DNA from: Dipteris shenzhenensis | Taxonomy: Eukaryota; Polypodiophyta; Polypodiopsida; Gleicheniales | Direction: 5' to 3' (one strand) | Assembly: GCA_047967505.1 (NCBI GenBank) | Contig: CM106538.1 | DNA length: 64,000 bases | Shown: positions 1-12,174 of the stretch, one piece after another | How positions within the stretch are numbered: the first letter of the stretch is position 1 | How the letters are laid out: every line of letters begins with the position of its first letter | The notes under the pieces: model-generated | Database searches by the model: none | The model's input: only the letters and a program-made list of their open reading frames with translations | What the model was told of the DNA's origin: nothing | Position numbers and translations under genes: made by a program

Positions 1-634
1 CATTTGGGTAAGGTTCTAGTGCCTCTCTCTACCAAGAATTTCGAAGACAAATGTATTTTGCTACCAGTCTTTGAGAGTTGACTGCCGCCGATGCTATGGA
101 TTTTCAAGCCATGGTCCATATTCTTGTTCAATCCATACAAACCAAACCCTCCTTTACGATACATAGATAGTAGCCGATTCAGTGGCGATAGCTTATTGAA
201 GTAGGAAATATCAAATCACTTTTTTAGTAAATATTTGGCTAATGGAAAACATCGGTTGCCTCTCATTGCATTACCCAGTTTTTGGAGACCAATTATTAGA
301 GGATTTGGATATGCCATTTCCAATTTATCATCTACACGAAAACTGGATTTTGAACCAAAATTAGGAAGAACAAGGATTTAAATAATGAGTTAAAGGACCA
401 AATTTGATTCCTAGACAATGAGCCTATCTTCTTGAAAGCGATGGAAAGAAGGACCAGATTGGCTGATAATGGAGGTGAATTACCTAAGACTTATGATCCA
501 TTTTTAAATAATGCTTGTCATGCTAGGATTGCAAACTCGGATTCATTCTGATTACTGTCTAATTCATTGGCATCAAAAGTAGATGACGACTACGAGTATG
601 CCCATGAATCGAATTCCAGTAATAAGATTCACAA

Positions 635-892
635 TTGGGTGTCTATCAGTACAAAGCATTGAGAATCATTGAGATTCTTCTTCCCTGGGAAGCATTGCCA
701 AAAAATTCTTTGCAAATATTTGTTTTCATGTTTGAAACATCGAATGATGTCGTGATTGAAGATGTGGGAGAATCAAACTATTTAGTTTTGAAGGACGATT
801 GCACCCCCCCTTCTTGTAACTTGGGATCAAGTCTTCAAACTTTCTTCATCTCCGATAGAGGTAGCTTTATTCTTAACGTACCTCAACAATGA
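635..892 (+). pseudogene. Degenerate unidentified reading frame, left-arm copy
   Basis: An 85-codon open stretch without a convincing ATG. It includes the peptide LPWEALPKNSLQIFVFMFET and is mirrored on the minus strand at 43451-43798, where the open stretch is longer (115 codons). The copies differ by both substitutions and a frameshift, so both look non-functional. I recognise no domain. It may be an old retroelement fragment or a decayed exon lying inside what became the intron of the glycosyltransferase gene. Confidence 0.3.
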
Positions 893-1747
893 TGGAGGTA
901 CCCTCGATTGGATCCACTTGCTAGATGTACCTCTAAGCCAATTTTGGAGCAGCCTTGAGATAGTGGAACCAACTAGTGAAGAACATCAACCTTGCAAAGA
1001 TTAAGGCACTGATAGCGGTGCGATAGAGTTGTAACTCACTAGTTACTCCAAAAGACCACCATATTTGAAAAACTTGGGGTGTTATCTATATACCCTAGAA
1101 CCCCCCACCTACATCTCTATCAAGTATCTCTTGACTAACTATTGGCCAAACTACCTGGGTGCTAGGCTTAACATAAGTGCCTAGGATCACGTAGCCACAC
1201 GTCATAATTAAAGAAGTGAGACCCGTGAAAATACGTGTGCTCTTCTCCAAGACTTTCGAAATGGGTATTCGGGTAAGAGGAATGGAGTCGACTCCCATGG
1301 GGGGAATGCTCACAAAGGACCGGTGGATATTACAATATGAACATCAGATCCTTCCATTTCAATGCTCAGTAGCTACAATGGTTTCTGTGATTATCCCGCT
1401 GTTGGTCAAGGCACTGCTGCCTCGCAGGTCGAGCGCAACCCCTTCTAATAGATTTCCAATCCCCTATGAATTAGAGCCATTGACAGTATACCTAACTAAA
1501 CCATCAAGCGCAACCCTTTTGGATCCATTTACAGTCCTTTATGAATCGGAGCCATTGACAATCAGTTATTCCTATCCATCTATGGGAGAATTCACCCATC
1601 ACCCTCAATCTTATCTTTCTATAGGAATCTTCTCTCTTAGGAGGCCCGAGTCATCAGGTAGTTTCCAAATGACCCCTATCGGGTATCTACTGGGGTTAGA
1701 TTTCTCAAATTCCTCGATATCTTCTCTATGTATATATAAATTTTCAA

Positions 1748-1748
1748 C

Positions 1749-1798
<50 letters not shown>

Positions 1799-2189
1799 TG
1801 CATGTGTGTGACATGTCTTTGCACTGTGCATATCCTTGCACATGCATTCATGTATGTGTGTGCATGAGTGTAGCAAGTGCAAGTGGGGATGTGTGTGTGG
1901 GTGGGTGGGTGGGTGGGTGGGTGCGTGTGTGTGTGTGCATGTGTGTATCTGTCTGTGCACGTGTGTACGATCATGTGCACACACATGTGCATATGAGCAT
2001 GTGTGTGTGCATGTGCGCAGACAGACGCTTGCATGCATATGTGCACGTGCATGATAGACATGCAAGGACATGTACATAATGTGAAAATATATACTATATG
2101 CATTTGTGTGTGCATGCATGCATGCCAGCATGCCGCATGAGTGTGTGTGCATGCATGCAGGCTTGCATGCCACACGTGTGTGTGTGTGT

Positions 2190-2251
<62 letters not shown>

Positions 2252-2385
2252 ATGTGTACGTGTGTGTGCACTCACATGCACATGTTTATATGTGTTTGTT
2301 CACATGTGCATGCATGTGCACTTTTTGTGTTTGTGTGTGTTTATGTGGACGTAGGTGCACTTGTTTGGCTTAATGTGTGGATAGC
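1748..2385. repeat. CA/TG-rich microsatellite tract
   Basis: A pure (CA)n run occupies about 1749-1795 and a (GT)n run about 2175-2249. Between and after them is an imperfect mixture of TGTG, TGCATG and a GTGGGTGGG run (about 1895-1925). The right-arm counterpart at 42290-42700 is similar in kind but has much shorter pure runs, so the arms have drifted here. The long open frames crossing this tract are artefacts of the dinucleotide repeat. Confidence 0.9.
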
Positions 2386-3097
2386 TTGAATGCAAAGGGT
2401 TGTAATCCTTTATTAAGAAAAATGTATTTAAATTACATGGAGAGGGCATTGGCACAACTTAAGGGAGGCAAAGAAGGGAGAATAGGAAAGGGAGAATCAT
2501 GTGTAATGTGAAAGGGAAGATAGGAGTGGGAGGGCCATGGGTAATATAAAACTCAAGAAGGCAAAGAGAGGAGATAGAAGTGGGAGGTCATCAATTATAC
2601 ATAAAGAAGGACAGGAATGAAGGTAAGGGGGGGTAGGAAAGAGATTGTGAACATAGGGAAGAAGACATTTATTATGTAAGAAAAGGTTTTACAAATGTGA
2701 TCATGGAAAAAATGAAAGGGTATATGTGTGTGATTGCATCAACCATGATCATCTTTTGCAACAACTCGATACTGTTTATATCTCAAAGGTGAAAGAAATT
2801 TTGACGGACCCTAACCTCCATTCCCTATTTTGATTTCTATAGGAAATCAACCCTCCCTTATACAAGAGGTGCATTCATGGTCATACACTACAGTTCAAAT
2901 TGATACTGAGCTATTATGTTCAAAGAGCTCTTTTGGGGCTAGGCCAAAGATGACAAACTTGACAAGCAAAGCCAAGCAACTTATCTTGGAAAAGGATAGT
3001 AAAGATGATGATGGTGGTGGTTAAGAAGAATAGCAACCCACTCCCAAAGGAACAAGGTCCATACAATCACAGCAAAGGAAGAGAGAAAGGATCAAAT
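2386..3097. other. Noncoding duplicated sequence, no gene seen
   Basis: Purine-rich unique-looking sequence matching the reverse complement of about 41480-42180 in the right arm, where it lies in the glycosyltransferase intron. Short open frames here (for example at 2830-3024) are not conserved as proteins between the arms. The match ends near 3097 after the shared 'ggatcaaatt'. Confidence 0.7.
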
Positions 3098-3768
3098 TCT
3101 GACCATTTGAATTCCCTCTCACCCTCCAATGATGTCTCCTCCTCACACTCAGATTCCTCCGCAAAGACCACTCCACAGGGCTCCTCTTAAAGAACAATTC
3201 AACATGGGCTTAGGGCCCATAGATGGTTTATACCATCTACCTCTAAACAATGTCCTCTAGTCTATTCAAGTCGTGCCCTTAATTTAACAAACCCACAATC
3301 CCATAGCCAAAGGTCACTTAGTCAATAAAGGAGACTCTTGTTGAGCAACTTTTGAGCCCAAGGGAATTAGACCCTAAAGACTTGTATAGATGTGGAGGCC
3401 ACAACTTGAAAGTAAATGACGACCTCCTCCATTATATTGGATACTTTAGAGGCTCCACTATTGGAGCATTAAATTTCTTTAGCCAGATAGCTCAAAACGT
3501 ACTTCAAGTAGTGCACATAAGGAGTAGCTATGGCATTGCATATTTATGGGGTTTATGAGAAAAGCCTTGTGTAGACTAGCTATGCCATTACAGATTTGTG
3601 GCTGCTCAAGGCACAAATGCATCACATCGGGAGGAGCTTAAGAAGGTAGCTAGAGCTCAAAGTACCCAACATAACTAGGTACAACAAAGACCGTAATGAG
3701 CAATCAACCATGGAGTGTGATTTCCAGAGTACGGGTATTGAAAAAGAATCAGCTAATCAATGGAGGTT

Positions 3769-3930
3769 CAAAGAAAATGACAACCAAATCATACAAGAAT
3801 AATATGAATTAGCTTCACATCAATTGTTTGACAAACAAGTGGAGGAGCTCAAAGAAAAGAACAACCGAATCATACAAGTATAATATGAATTAGCTTCACA
3901 TCAATTGTTTGACAAACAAGTGGAGGAACT
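3769..3930 (+). repeat. 81-bp tandem duplication, two copies
   Basis: Two units start at 3769 and 3850 with a period of 81 bp (27 codons). They differ at a handful of positions. Each contains 'gcttcacatcaattgtttga'. The + frame gives a repeated peptide with the core ASHQLFDKQVEEL, so the duplication is in frame with the surrounding decayed coding sequence. Confidence 0.85.
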
Positions 3931-6178
3931 CCAAATTTAGCTCCACCAAGCCCACATAAACTATACTCTAACACTAGCCATGCCTTCAACGGATTGACAT
4001 ATTATTACTCACCTTCAACCACAATTTGATTTCATACAAGAAAATGATGCTTCTTTGAAGACCTTCCAAAAGAAAACAATGTATTTGCAAATGACACCTT
4101 GTGATTCGAGGTCAACAAGCTCATAGAAAGGATAGAGGATAATCAATTGAAAAGGGTAGCAAAGCCCGATACCCTTCATGACCAACTCTTGAAAGAAGCT
4201 CAAATACGAAATCACATGCAAGCCTCTTCTTCCTTAGCCATGTCCCTTATAGCCTTCCCCAAACCTCTCGCGACCTTCAATCAGATTATGGAGGCTAAAA
4301 TGCACATGAAGGTGATGTTTCTACACATTGTAGTTAACCAAGATGCTTTCACCATAACAATTGTCAGGTGAACCTTATTCAATAGACATGGTATTAGAGC
4401 AGGGAACACAACCTATATAGTTGCTGAGTGGATATGTTTCCTCAACATGATATGCATTTTGATGATTACGTTATCCCAACTTGGGTATTTCAAGATTACC
4501 AAAAGAGAAAATTCATCTTTAATTTGCATGAATCTTAAGAAATGATTTCCCCAAGAAACAAGATCAATGCCATCATTGACTTTTGTGGATCAGTGGTGGT
4601 TGCATCTGAAACAAGCAATGTGAGTTGACAATTCCAACACCTACAAATAACTATATGAGGTGCATCTAAAACCTCTTCGAATTATGTGTTTGAATGTTTT
4701 GACTATGACAACCTGGCTATGACATAATCCAATCGCCAATTGGAAATCATTCAAATATCAATTTGTTTAGTAATATTATGACCCATGCAAGCAATATTCT
4801 CTTGATGGCATGCGTTAGAGCAATGATATTGGGAAAGTTCTGGAGGATTACTTCTAGAATGTTAACGAATTGGTCTCTCAAAGAATAGGGAATACAACTT
4901 AGCAAGCTACCACAACAAAATATTCCTATTGTTTAGAAGAGCAAATCTTCTAGGTTAAGAGAGGAATAGAAGTATTACAACCTTACTATGTGTGTTGGCA
5001 AACCATTAAATTGCATCAAATTTAAACATACAATCCTCATTCTTGCATCTCTATTGATTGTTAACCCTATGACCCATCCTTCAGAGGTATCATACCCTAT
5101 TGCTCCATTTGAAAACCTTGTAAAGGAAAAGACATGACTTCAAACTTCACAACACCTCGATGAAGAGTTCACGCCACCTCTTTGGAAACATAAATATGCT
5201 AAAGCCACAATACCATGATGAAGAAGAACACAACCACCTCAAAACTGGAAGTAATCTACTAGGCTTGCTGACAATCTTCCCATTATATACACAATTGTCT
5301 AGATGTATTGTCTGACTATTGCCAAAAGAAGGGTCATAGAGTAGAGCATGATAAAAATTGCAAAATGTAGCCAGAGAATTTTCCATTATAAGTGTTGTAG
5401 CCGAAATCTATATCAAGTCCATTTAAAAAGATTTGAATTAGTCTACTGTCTTTTAGATTATGGCATATTGGTTCAAGCTAAAGATTGATCGGAATCTTTG
5501 TCTAGTTTTTTTGAAGCTATCCATCACTTTTTTCTTCATGACCTATTGCTTCGAATTTATTACCAAGATATTTTAATGTTTTGTACATTTGGAAGCCCCC
5601 TCTTGTAAAGGAAACCATAGATGCTTACTAGAACAACTATAGAAGCCTTAAAGATTGGCAAAAGGTTGGTGTTTCCAAAACTTAAACCCAAGTTTCGAGC
5701 ATTGTAGACTCAATGCCCAAACCATAGCTCAATGGATTTGATTGCTTGTTCGAGTCAAATCACTCTATCACCTTGATTATGGTCAAATGTTGTCATGTGA
5801 GGTGACTGTAGCTATGTTCATGTCTAGAGATGGCCAATGTTCATCCCTTCATGTGGGCTTAGAGCAATGCATCATTCTCAAGACCCACCCTGAGGATGAC
5901 AAGGCTTCATGTTAAGTCACCACATCCAAGTAGGATAGAGGCTTTGATGGGCTAATTGCTAAAAGAGACAGCTTTTGTGGGGTTTTTAGAGGGATTAACC
6001 CGAAGATCTTCCCTACTCACTACAAGTGTCTTAACATTAGGCTAGATAAAGAAGTTCTTAAGAAAAGGCACAAAAATGAAGTACCTCCTAGGGACCTCCT
6101 AATAGGAAGATAGTGGCCCGTCTGACCATAAACAAGGAAGAGTAAGATGCTCTTCCAACTATGTGCCCCCCCCCCTTT

Positions 6179-6320
6179 AATAACATGAATGTGCACTTAG
6201 GCACATGTGCATAGACATATCTCCCCATATGTTAATAGGTCCACGTAGTTAATAACATGAATGTGCACTTAGGCACATGTGCATAGACATATCTCCCCAT
6301 ATGTTAATAGGTCCACGTAG
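6179..6320. repeat. 72-bp perfect tandem duplication
   Basis: The unit beginning 'aataacatgaatgtgcac' starts at 6179 and again at 6251. The two copies are identical over the 70 bases that can be compared, so the event is recent relative to the surrounding decayed sequence. No coding function is visible. Confidence 0.9.
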
Positions 6321-6794
6321 GCACTCATCTTCACCCCTTCTTCTTTGCCCAATCTATACCCTTATGTTATCCTTGCCCCTCTCCCTCCCTCTTGATCTTC
6401 ATCCCTTCCCTCTCTCCACACTTCCCCCTAGCCTTATGTTAATACTTCCTTGCCTCTTACCTTTCCATCCTTCTTCCCCTTCCCTTCCCATTATTCAAAA
6501 CATTTTGTATTTTCTTTGATTGAAGGGCCCTATAATACGATATTATAGGACCAAGTTTCCTAAAATTAAAAGTTAAAACCCAAGTACGGATAGAATCTAG
6601 CTCTCTACTACATTAGAAAGATTGATTGAGCCAAACATATCACATAGCCTAAGGGAATTGTGTTATGTGGAGAGCCACACACAATCCATACGTTTAGAAA
6701 AAAAATCTTTCCTAAAGTAAATACATAGGGAAAAACAACTTTTAACAAAGAAAAAGTGATCAAGTTCTCTCTCTCTCTCTCTCTCTATCTCTCT

Positions 6795-7809
6795 AGGCAG
6801 GCGCAAGAAGGAGAAGACAGTCTTCCGGAAGTGCTGCAATGCAGGGGAATACACCTCCGGAGGCAACCTCGTCTCGTCTAACCGATCTCTATTGTGAGTC
6901 TGTAGCAGCAATCGCTCGAAGCACACCACACTCCCCTGCTCAACATGGAAGCTTTTGCCTCCAATCGACGAGTTTGCTGCACCCTCTCCCTGCTCATCCA
7001 GCACTAGCAGTCGTGCCTTCGGAGCTATGGCTGCCACCAGGAACCTTGCTTGCCACAGTAGAGTCGCAATGTCTGTCCTCCTTGGGCTCTTCGCCTCCCT
7101 CATCCACCTCCTCCACCAATGCAGCACCGCCCTCTCTATCGGCCGGTTCTCAACCAGGCCTTGGCCATCTTGCCTTGGCAGCCACCGTCGAGCTAGACGC
7201 GTCCACACCCTCTCCGTGAACTCGTGCATCGAATTCCCTACGTATGGAATGAAATGAAGCGTGTCTCCGGGTGTCCACTTTGCGCCTGCTCCAACATCCG
7301 ACGCCAGAGTGAAACCTGCGCACCTCTCGTCCGATTGATTACCGCATTTAGCATACAAACGACTCCACAAGTCGTAGAGCTCCGGAATTCTCGAGACGTT
7401 CTCTCGCACTTCTTCCTCTGGTATCTTCACGAGTATCAGGCCGCCCGTTGAGTTCATGCACACATTCTCCATCTCCAAGGCCGGAAAGCGCCTGTAGTTA
7501 TTATTCGGCAAGAAACGGGTTCTGAGATCCTTGCTCCGCGGTAGTGGTGGCATGGTCTCAAGGTCGTCATGGTCCATGAGCCGGACGTAGGCATCCTCCA
7601 AAGTCATCGGAGAGGTCCCTGGCTTGCTGAAAGCCTTGGAGCTGCGAACACAGATCAGGCATTTCCCACCGTGACTTGAGGGGACGGAGAGAGGTCATTT
7701 CCAACCATGACATCATGAGGAAACCGCCCAAGATAAAAGCTAGCAATGAGATTGTGGTGCGGTGCAGCCAAGGAGGGGAGGCAAGCGAGCTGTGTCGCGG
7801 GTACTTCAT
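6795..7809 (-). pseudogene. GT61 glycosyltransferase exon 1, dead inverted copy
   Basis: Reverse-strand copy of the exon at 40113-41192. It starts at an equivalent ATG (7807-7809, MKYPRHSS) and keeps the membrane segment, though seven residues of it are missing (21-bp in-frame deletion). A further 32-bp deletion just after the codons for EMPDL shifts the frame, so the remaining protein (from MTLEDAYVRLMDH, 7607 downward) is out of frame. One codon is also lost in the RWLPR-QDGQG region. At 6795 the match stops 12 bp short of the exon end and a (CT)n tract follows, so the splice donor is gone. The rest of the protein is about 95% alike by eye. Any exon 2 of this copy would lie left of the window. 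Confidence 0.9.
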
Positions 7810-8207
7810 GGTGAGGGGAAGGAGATGAAGCTGGAAGGAGAGAGGGTGTATTGTTGGTCGATCTCATGCAGAGACAACAAGCTTGATCTGGTAGCAAATG
7901 CAACATCACGCGAGCCTCGTGCTTTCCTGGCTGTCTGAATTCTCTTCACGCACCCCTGAGTCCTACCGGCTATACAGGAAAAGTTTATGGAGCACGTGAG
8001 ACTAAGCTTTGGAGTGTAGCTTCCATCCAACCAATGATACTCTTAGAGGGTATGCTTATCATTTAATGCCAAGGGAAGCCATACAACGCCTCACAAACAT
8101 TTGTCACCAAGCCAATGGGTGGTTGTGCTGACAATAGCCTCATGAAATCATCCATGGACATACAAGGCCTGAGAAGCATTTCTCAACAAGCCATTAACAT
8201 ACTATTG

Positions 8208-8592
8208 TATTTGCATGTTGGGTGGAGGAGCTTTCACCTCTCCTCTTGTTGTACTTTAACGATTTGGGGCTACCTTTTGCTCTCCCATCTCTTTTGCGAT
8301 TCGGGGCTTCCTTTTGCTCTCCCATCTCTTGTTATTTATTAAAGCATAGTAAGGGTTCCTTTTCTTTTAACAAAAATGCGACAAGCTAGACTTAAAAGGC
8401 AAATTTAGTTTTAAATATTTATAAAAAATAGAAAAATGGTATGCTTGTAGAAAAATAGAAATGAGTTTCGCCTTTATTAAAAGAATTGAGAGATCCTCTC
8501 TCAAAGCTTGCTCTTCAATGAGATGTTTGTAAACTTTCTTAGGCCAAGTGTGTTTGCTATGTTTATCGAGCTTTGTTTATCGCCTATGATCC
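8208..8592. other. Intergenic, no gene seen
   Basis: AT-rich sequence just inside the inner boundary of the left arm. A short imperfect repeat 'gattyggggcttccttttgctctcccatctc' type unit occurs twice around 8260-8330. Nothing else is supported. Confidence 0.5.
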
Positions 8593-8820
8593 ATGTCTTT
8601 GGTTGCCAAGTTTGTGGTGACGTGGCACAATACAAGAGAGTCTGCTTGGATTGTCATCCATAACAACATTTATGACTACACAAAGTACTTGAAGGATCAT
8701 TGTGGTGGGACAGACAGGATTTTGATGGATGCTAGAATAAATTGTATCAAGGAATTTTATGCCATTTGAGGTGACAGCAAAAGACATGCTGCAAGACTAC
8801 AAGATCAGTTTGAGATCATC
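8593..8820 (+). pseudogene. Cytochrome b5 domain remnant, nitrate-reductase-like
   Basis: From ATG 8593 the frame reads MSLVAKFVVTWHNTRESAWI and continues with a YDYTKYLKDHCGGTDRIL stretch, then a TGA at 8767-8769 in a FYAI-stop-GD context, then a further conserved-looking KRHAARLQDQFEI stretch. The order W-I-V-I-H, Y-D-x-T, K-D-H-x-G-G, E-F-x-A-I is that of a haem-binding cytochrome b5 domain, closest in feel to the one in plant nitrate reductase. The first haem histidine (KDH) is present but the HPGG proline is Cys. The second haem histidine position is destroyed by the stop. No flanking molybdopterin or FAD domain is seen. It is a short, isolated, non-functional fragment. Confidence 0.7.
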
Positions 8821-9039
8821 ACATTTGGAACTATATATATAAAACGTCCATGTATAGAGAGAGCCAAGCTTTTTCGATGCTACATCCCTCACTCTCAGGT
8901 TTTCCTCCACCAATCATCGTTGATGCAAGTACATCGTCCATTACATTATTACTTTTAAAGACCTAATGAAACATGAAGATGAAATAAAAAAACATGCTAT
9001 GCAAGCTTGCTTGTACTTCATTAATCATTTTTTCAATTG
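8821..9039. other. Intergenic, no gene seen
   Basis: AT-rich sequence between the cytochrome b5 fragment and the LINE. No motif found. Confidence 0.4.
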
Positions 9040-9257
9040 TGCTGGGACCCCCCCTTTTTTTAACCCACCCCTTTCTTTTACTGCTTCTGCTCTCCTCTCT
9101 TTCCACAAGCTAATACATTTTATGAAATTTTTTTAGATGCTCTGCAAAAAATGTCCATGCATTCCATTGCTCTTTGTATTTCCACATCTGTGTTTTTGAT
9201 CGTAAGGGCGGTGTCATCTGCAAATTGCTAATTAACCAACTGGTTTCTTGAGGGGAG

Positions 9258-10715
9258 TTCCATGCCATTCATTTCTCCTGTAGCTACTTGTTCTTTAATC
9301 AGCCATCCCAAGGCATCAATAGCAATTGAAAATAGGAGGGGGGCTAGAGGGCAACCTTGTCTGATGGATCTTTTTAACATAAAACTCTGAGATATCTCAC
9401 CATTCACACATACCTTTGCAGAGGCATTTGATAGTAGCAAGGCTACATAGGAGATAAAGTTCTTTCCCAACCCCAAGCTTTTGAGTGACTGTAGAAGAAA
9501 GTCCCAGTTCAGTCTATCATAGGCCTTATCAAATTCTATCTTAATAAGACATATCTCTTGCTTACTTTCCTCAGCATGGGTGCACCCTTCCCATAGATTG
9601 ATGATTGCCTCTAATAAATGTATGTCCTTGATGAAACCTTTTTGTTCTTCTAGGATCCACTTGTCCATCTTGTGTCCCAGTATCAAAGCAATTGCTTTAG
9701 CATAGATCTTATATGAACAGTTCAACATAGTAAGGGGCCTCCATAGTATGCAATTGATTTCTCCTGCAACTACTTGTTCTTTAATCGGCCATCCCAAGGC
9801 ATCAGCAGCAATTGCAAATAGGAGGGGGGCTGGAGGGCAACCTTGTTTGATGTATCTTTTTAACATAAAACTCTGAGACATCTCACCATTCACACATACC
9901 TTTGTAGAGGCATTTGATAGTAGCAAGGCTACATAGGAGATAAACTTCTTTCCCAACCCCAAGGTTTTGAGTGACTGTAGAAGAAAGTCCTAGTTCAGTC
10001 TATCATAGGCCTTATCAAAGTCTATCTTAATAAGACATATCTCTTGCTTACTTTCCTCAGCATGGGTGCACCCTTCCCATAGATTGATGATTGCCTCCAA
10101 TAAATGTATGTTCTTGATGAAACCTTTATGTTCTTCCAGGATCCAGTTGTCCATCTTGTGTCTCAGTCTAAAAGTAATTGCTTTAGCACAGATCTTATAT
10201 GAATAGTTCAGCATAGTAAGGGGCCTCCATAGTATGCCGTTGATTTCTCGTGCAACTACTTGTTCTTCAATCAACCATCATAAGGCATCAGCAACAATTG
10301 CAAATAGGAGGGGGGCTAGAGGGCAACCTTGTTTGATGGATCATTTTAACATAAAACTCTGAGACATCTCACCATTCACACATACCTTTGCAGAGGCATT
10401 TGATAGTAGCAAGGCTACATAGGAGATAAAGTTCTTTCCCAACCCCAAGCTTTTGAGTGACTGTAGAAGAAAGTCCCAGTTCAGTCTATTATAGGCCTTA
10501 TGAAAGTCTATCTTAATAAGACATATCTCTTGCCTACTTTCCTCAGCATGGGTGCACCCTTCCCATAGATTGATGATTGCCTCCAATAAATGTATGTTCT
10601 TGATGAAACCTTTCTATTCTTCCAAGATCCACTTGTCCATCTTGTGCCTTAGTCTCAAAGGAATTGCTTTAGCATAGATCTTGTATGAACAGTTCAGCAT
10701 AGTAAGGGGCCTCCA
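9258..10715 (-). repeat. 486-bp unit repeated three times inside the LINE reverse transcriptase
   Basis: Three head-to-tail units lie at about 9258-9743, 9744-10229 and 10230-10715. The marker 'cttgttct(t/c)yaatc' recurs exactly 486 bp apart (9291, 9777, 10263). 486 is 162 codons, so the repeat is in frame. Each unit codes for RT finger/palm from the WRPLTMLN block, through IDFDKAYDRL and NGE.SQSFMLKRSI, to QGCPLAPLLF and the following helix. At each internal junction, EIN-GI/CI is followed directly by LWRPLTMLN. Only unit 1 is followed by the FADD block. The units differ from one another by several percent. Confidence 0.9.
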
Positions 10716-11589
10716 ATTTTTTAGCATTGTCCTATCCCCTTCCTTTGGAATAAGTTTAATGAAACCTCCATTTAAATGCTCTGGGAGTAGCCCCTGTTTG
10801 ATACTCTCTTTCCAGACAGCCACAATAAGGAAGGGCCAACAGTATCCCAAAAGATTTTGTAAAATTAAGAAGGAAGCCCATCTTCTCCAGGTGTTTTGCC
10901 ATCAGCCATTTCAAATACCTCCTCTTTGAGATCTTGTAGAGATAGTTCTATTTCTAGTTGATTTCTATCAAGGTTAGAAAAAGATGGTTGTTTGGCTACA
11001 TGGCACTTCAATCTAGCCTCTAGGACATTATGGTCTGTTAAGTCCACTGTGCTTAGTAGGTTTCTAAAATGGCTGACTATTATCTCTATATTTTCTATTT
11101 CTGATTGAGCCAAATCTCCATCATCCTTTTGCAGCCAAGGGATTTCCTCCTTCTTCCTCTTTTTTCTAATCCTCTTGAAATTCTCTTTAATTGGCCTGTC
11201 TATCTTGCCTGCCCACCACTCTCTAAAGTAGATATTGGCATTGTGAAGCTTGATCTATTCTTGTACTCTGACTTCCTTTCTTTTGATCAGTAGCTATTAT
11301 CGGGCATTGATGTCATTGTTTCTAGCTCTTTGTTCAAGATCCTCAATATATTTCTTAAGCTTCTCCATTCTTCTTGCTCTAATGGCTGCCCTATTCTTTT
11401 TGGCTTCCTTTAGAATTGTCTGGACCTTTTCAATAGCATCCTTCCATCCTTGAGCCATAGATTCAGCTGCTGCAAAAGAAAAGTGCCAACTTTCTATGAT
11501 CTATTTTTGTACTGTCTGAAGCTTGAAAAGGGAAGGATCAGCCTTAAACCAGGAGTTACCTTTCTTTCCTAATCCCAAATCTATAGAAG

Positions 11590-12174
11590 CTAACACTGGT
11601 TTGTGGTCTGAAAGAGAGAGAAGAAAAGGTGACTTGCTTGACCTCTAGAGCTTGGTCAATCAGTGATTGAGCCATGTAGACTGTATCGATATAGTCTGGC
11701 CTCTCTCCTTAAGTCCCCTACCTATCTGTTGCTCCAAGTGAAAGTGTTGGGAGTCCCAATGTCAACCACTTGAAGAGTTTCTTTGAAATCTTCCCAAAGT
11801 TGATGTTCAGAGCCCCTACGAATTGATCCCTTCAGCATCCATCTATCTTTAATAGTCTCAACCATATTGAAGTCCCCCATAATGATACAGTCACTCCCTA
11901 GGTCTAGCATTGAGTCCCATGTGATTCTTCTTTCCAAAGAGCCTATTGGGGCATACACTGAGACCACTGATAAGAGAAAGCTTTTCATTCTACAATCCAA
12001 AGCAAGCCATTTGTGGTTAGGGTCCTGCCTATATCTAATGCCATAGTCCTGGTAGTGAGACAAAACCCCAATTGCAATGCCACCCCTGCCTTCATCAGGG
12101 CTTGTAAAATACCACATTCTTCTGTTGTCTACATTTTTTAGTCTCCTTTCCAAAGTGTCATTTATCACTTTCAC
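11590..12174 (-). pseudogene. LINE endonuclease (APE-like) domain
   Basis: The open part 12174-11722 reads through WYFTSPDEGRGGIAIGVLS, a VVSVYAPIG strand, the CIIMGDFNMVE motif (catalytic Asp/Asn) and DIGTPNTFTWSNR. This is the usual order of the L1 endonuclease that nicks target DNA. Reading continues with frame breaks to the SDHKPV motif at about 11600. It belongs to the surrounding LINE. Confidence 0.8.

Larger units (their letters stand above)
3098..6794. mobile_element. Left-arm-only insert: heavily decayed retroelement-like sequence
   Basis: This 3.7-kb block interrupts the left arm where the right arm has only about 300 bp of intron. On the + strand one frame from about 3770 to 4100 reads as a glutamine-rich, coiled-coil-like protein with several TAA/TAG in place of CAA/CAG, suggestive of a gag-like product. 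Later frames (4500-6100) are full of stops. I could not identify reverse transcriptase or integrase motifs, nor clear terminal repeats. It ends at a (CT)n run (about 6767-6794) that abuts the truncated glycosyltransferase exon. It could be a retroelement remnant, or several. Confidence 0.4.
1..8207. repeat. Left arm of a large inverted duplication
   Basis: This stretch reappears as its reverse complement at 39628-50774. Position 1 pairs with about 50774, 1-3097 pairs with about 41480-44456 plus the part beyond the gypsy insertion, and 6795-8207 pairs with 39628-41180. The homology is still running at position 1, so the arm continues outside the window. At the inner end the match stops just after the shared 'ccattaaca' near 8207. 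The stretch 3098-6794 has no counterpart in the right arm. Differences in the aligned parts are mostly scattered substitutions, with short indels and divergent microsatellites. Confidence 0.9.

Noticed and set aside
1611-2389. Overlapping His/Thr- and Cys/Val-rich open frames on both strands
   Set aside because: Produced by the CA/TG dinucleotide repeats, not conserved between the arms.
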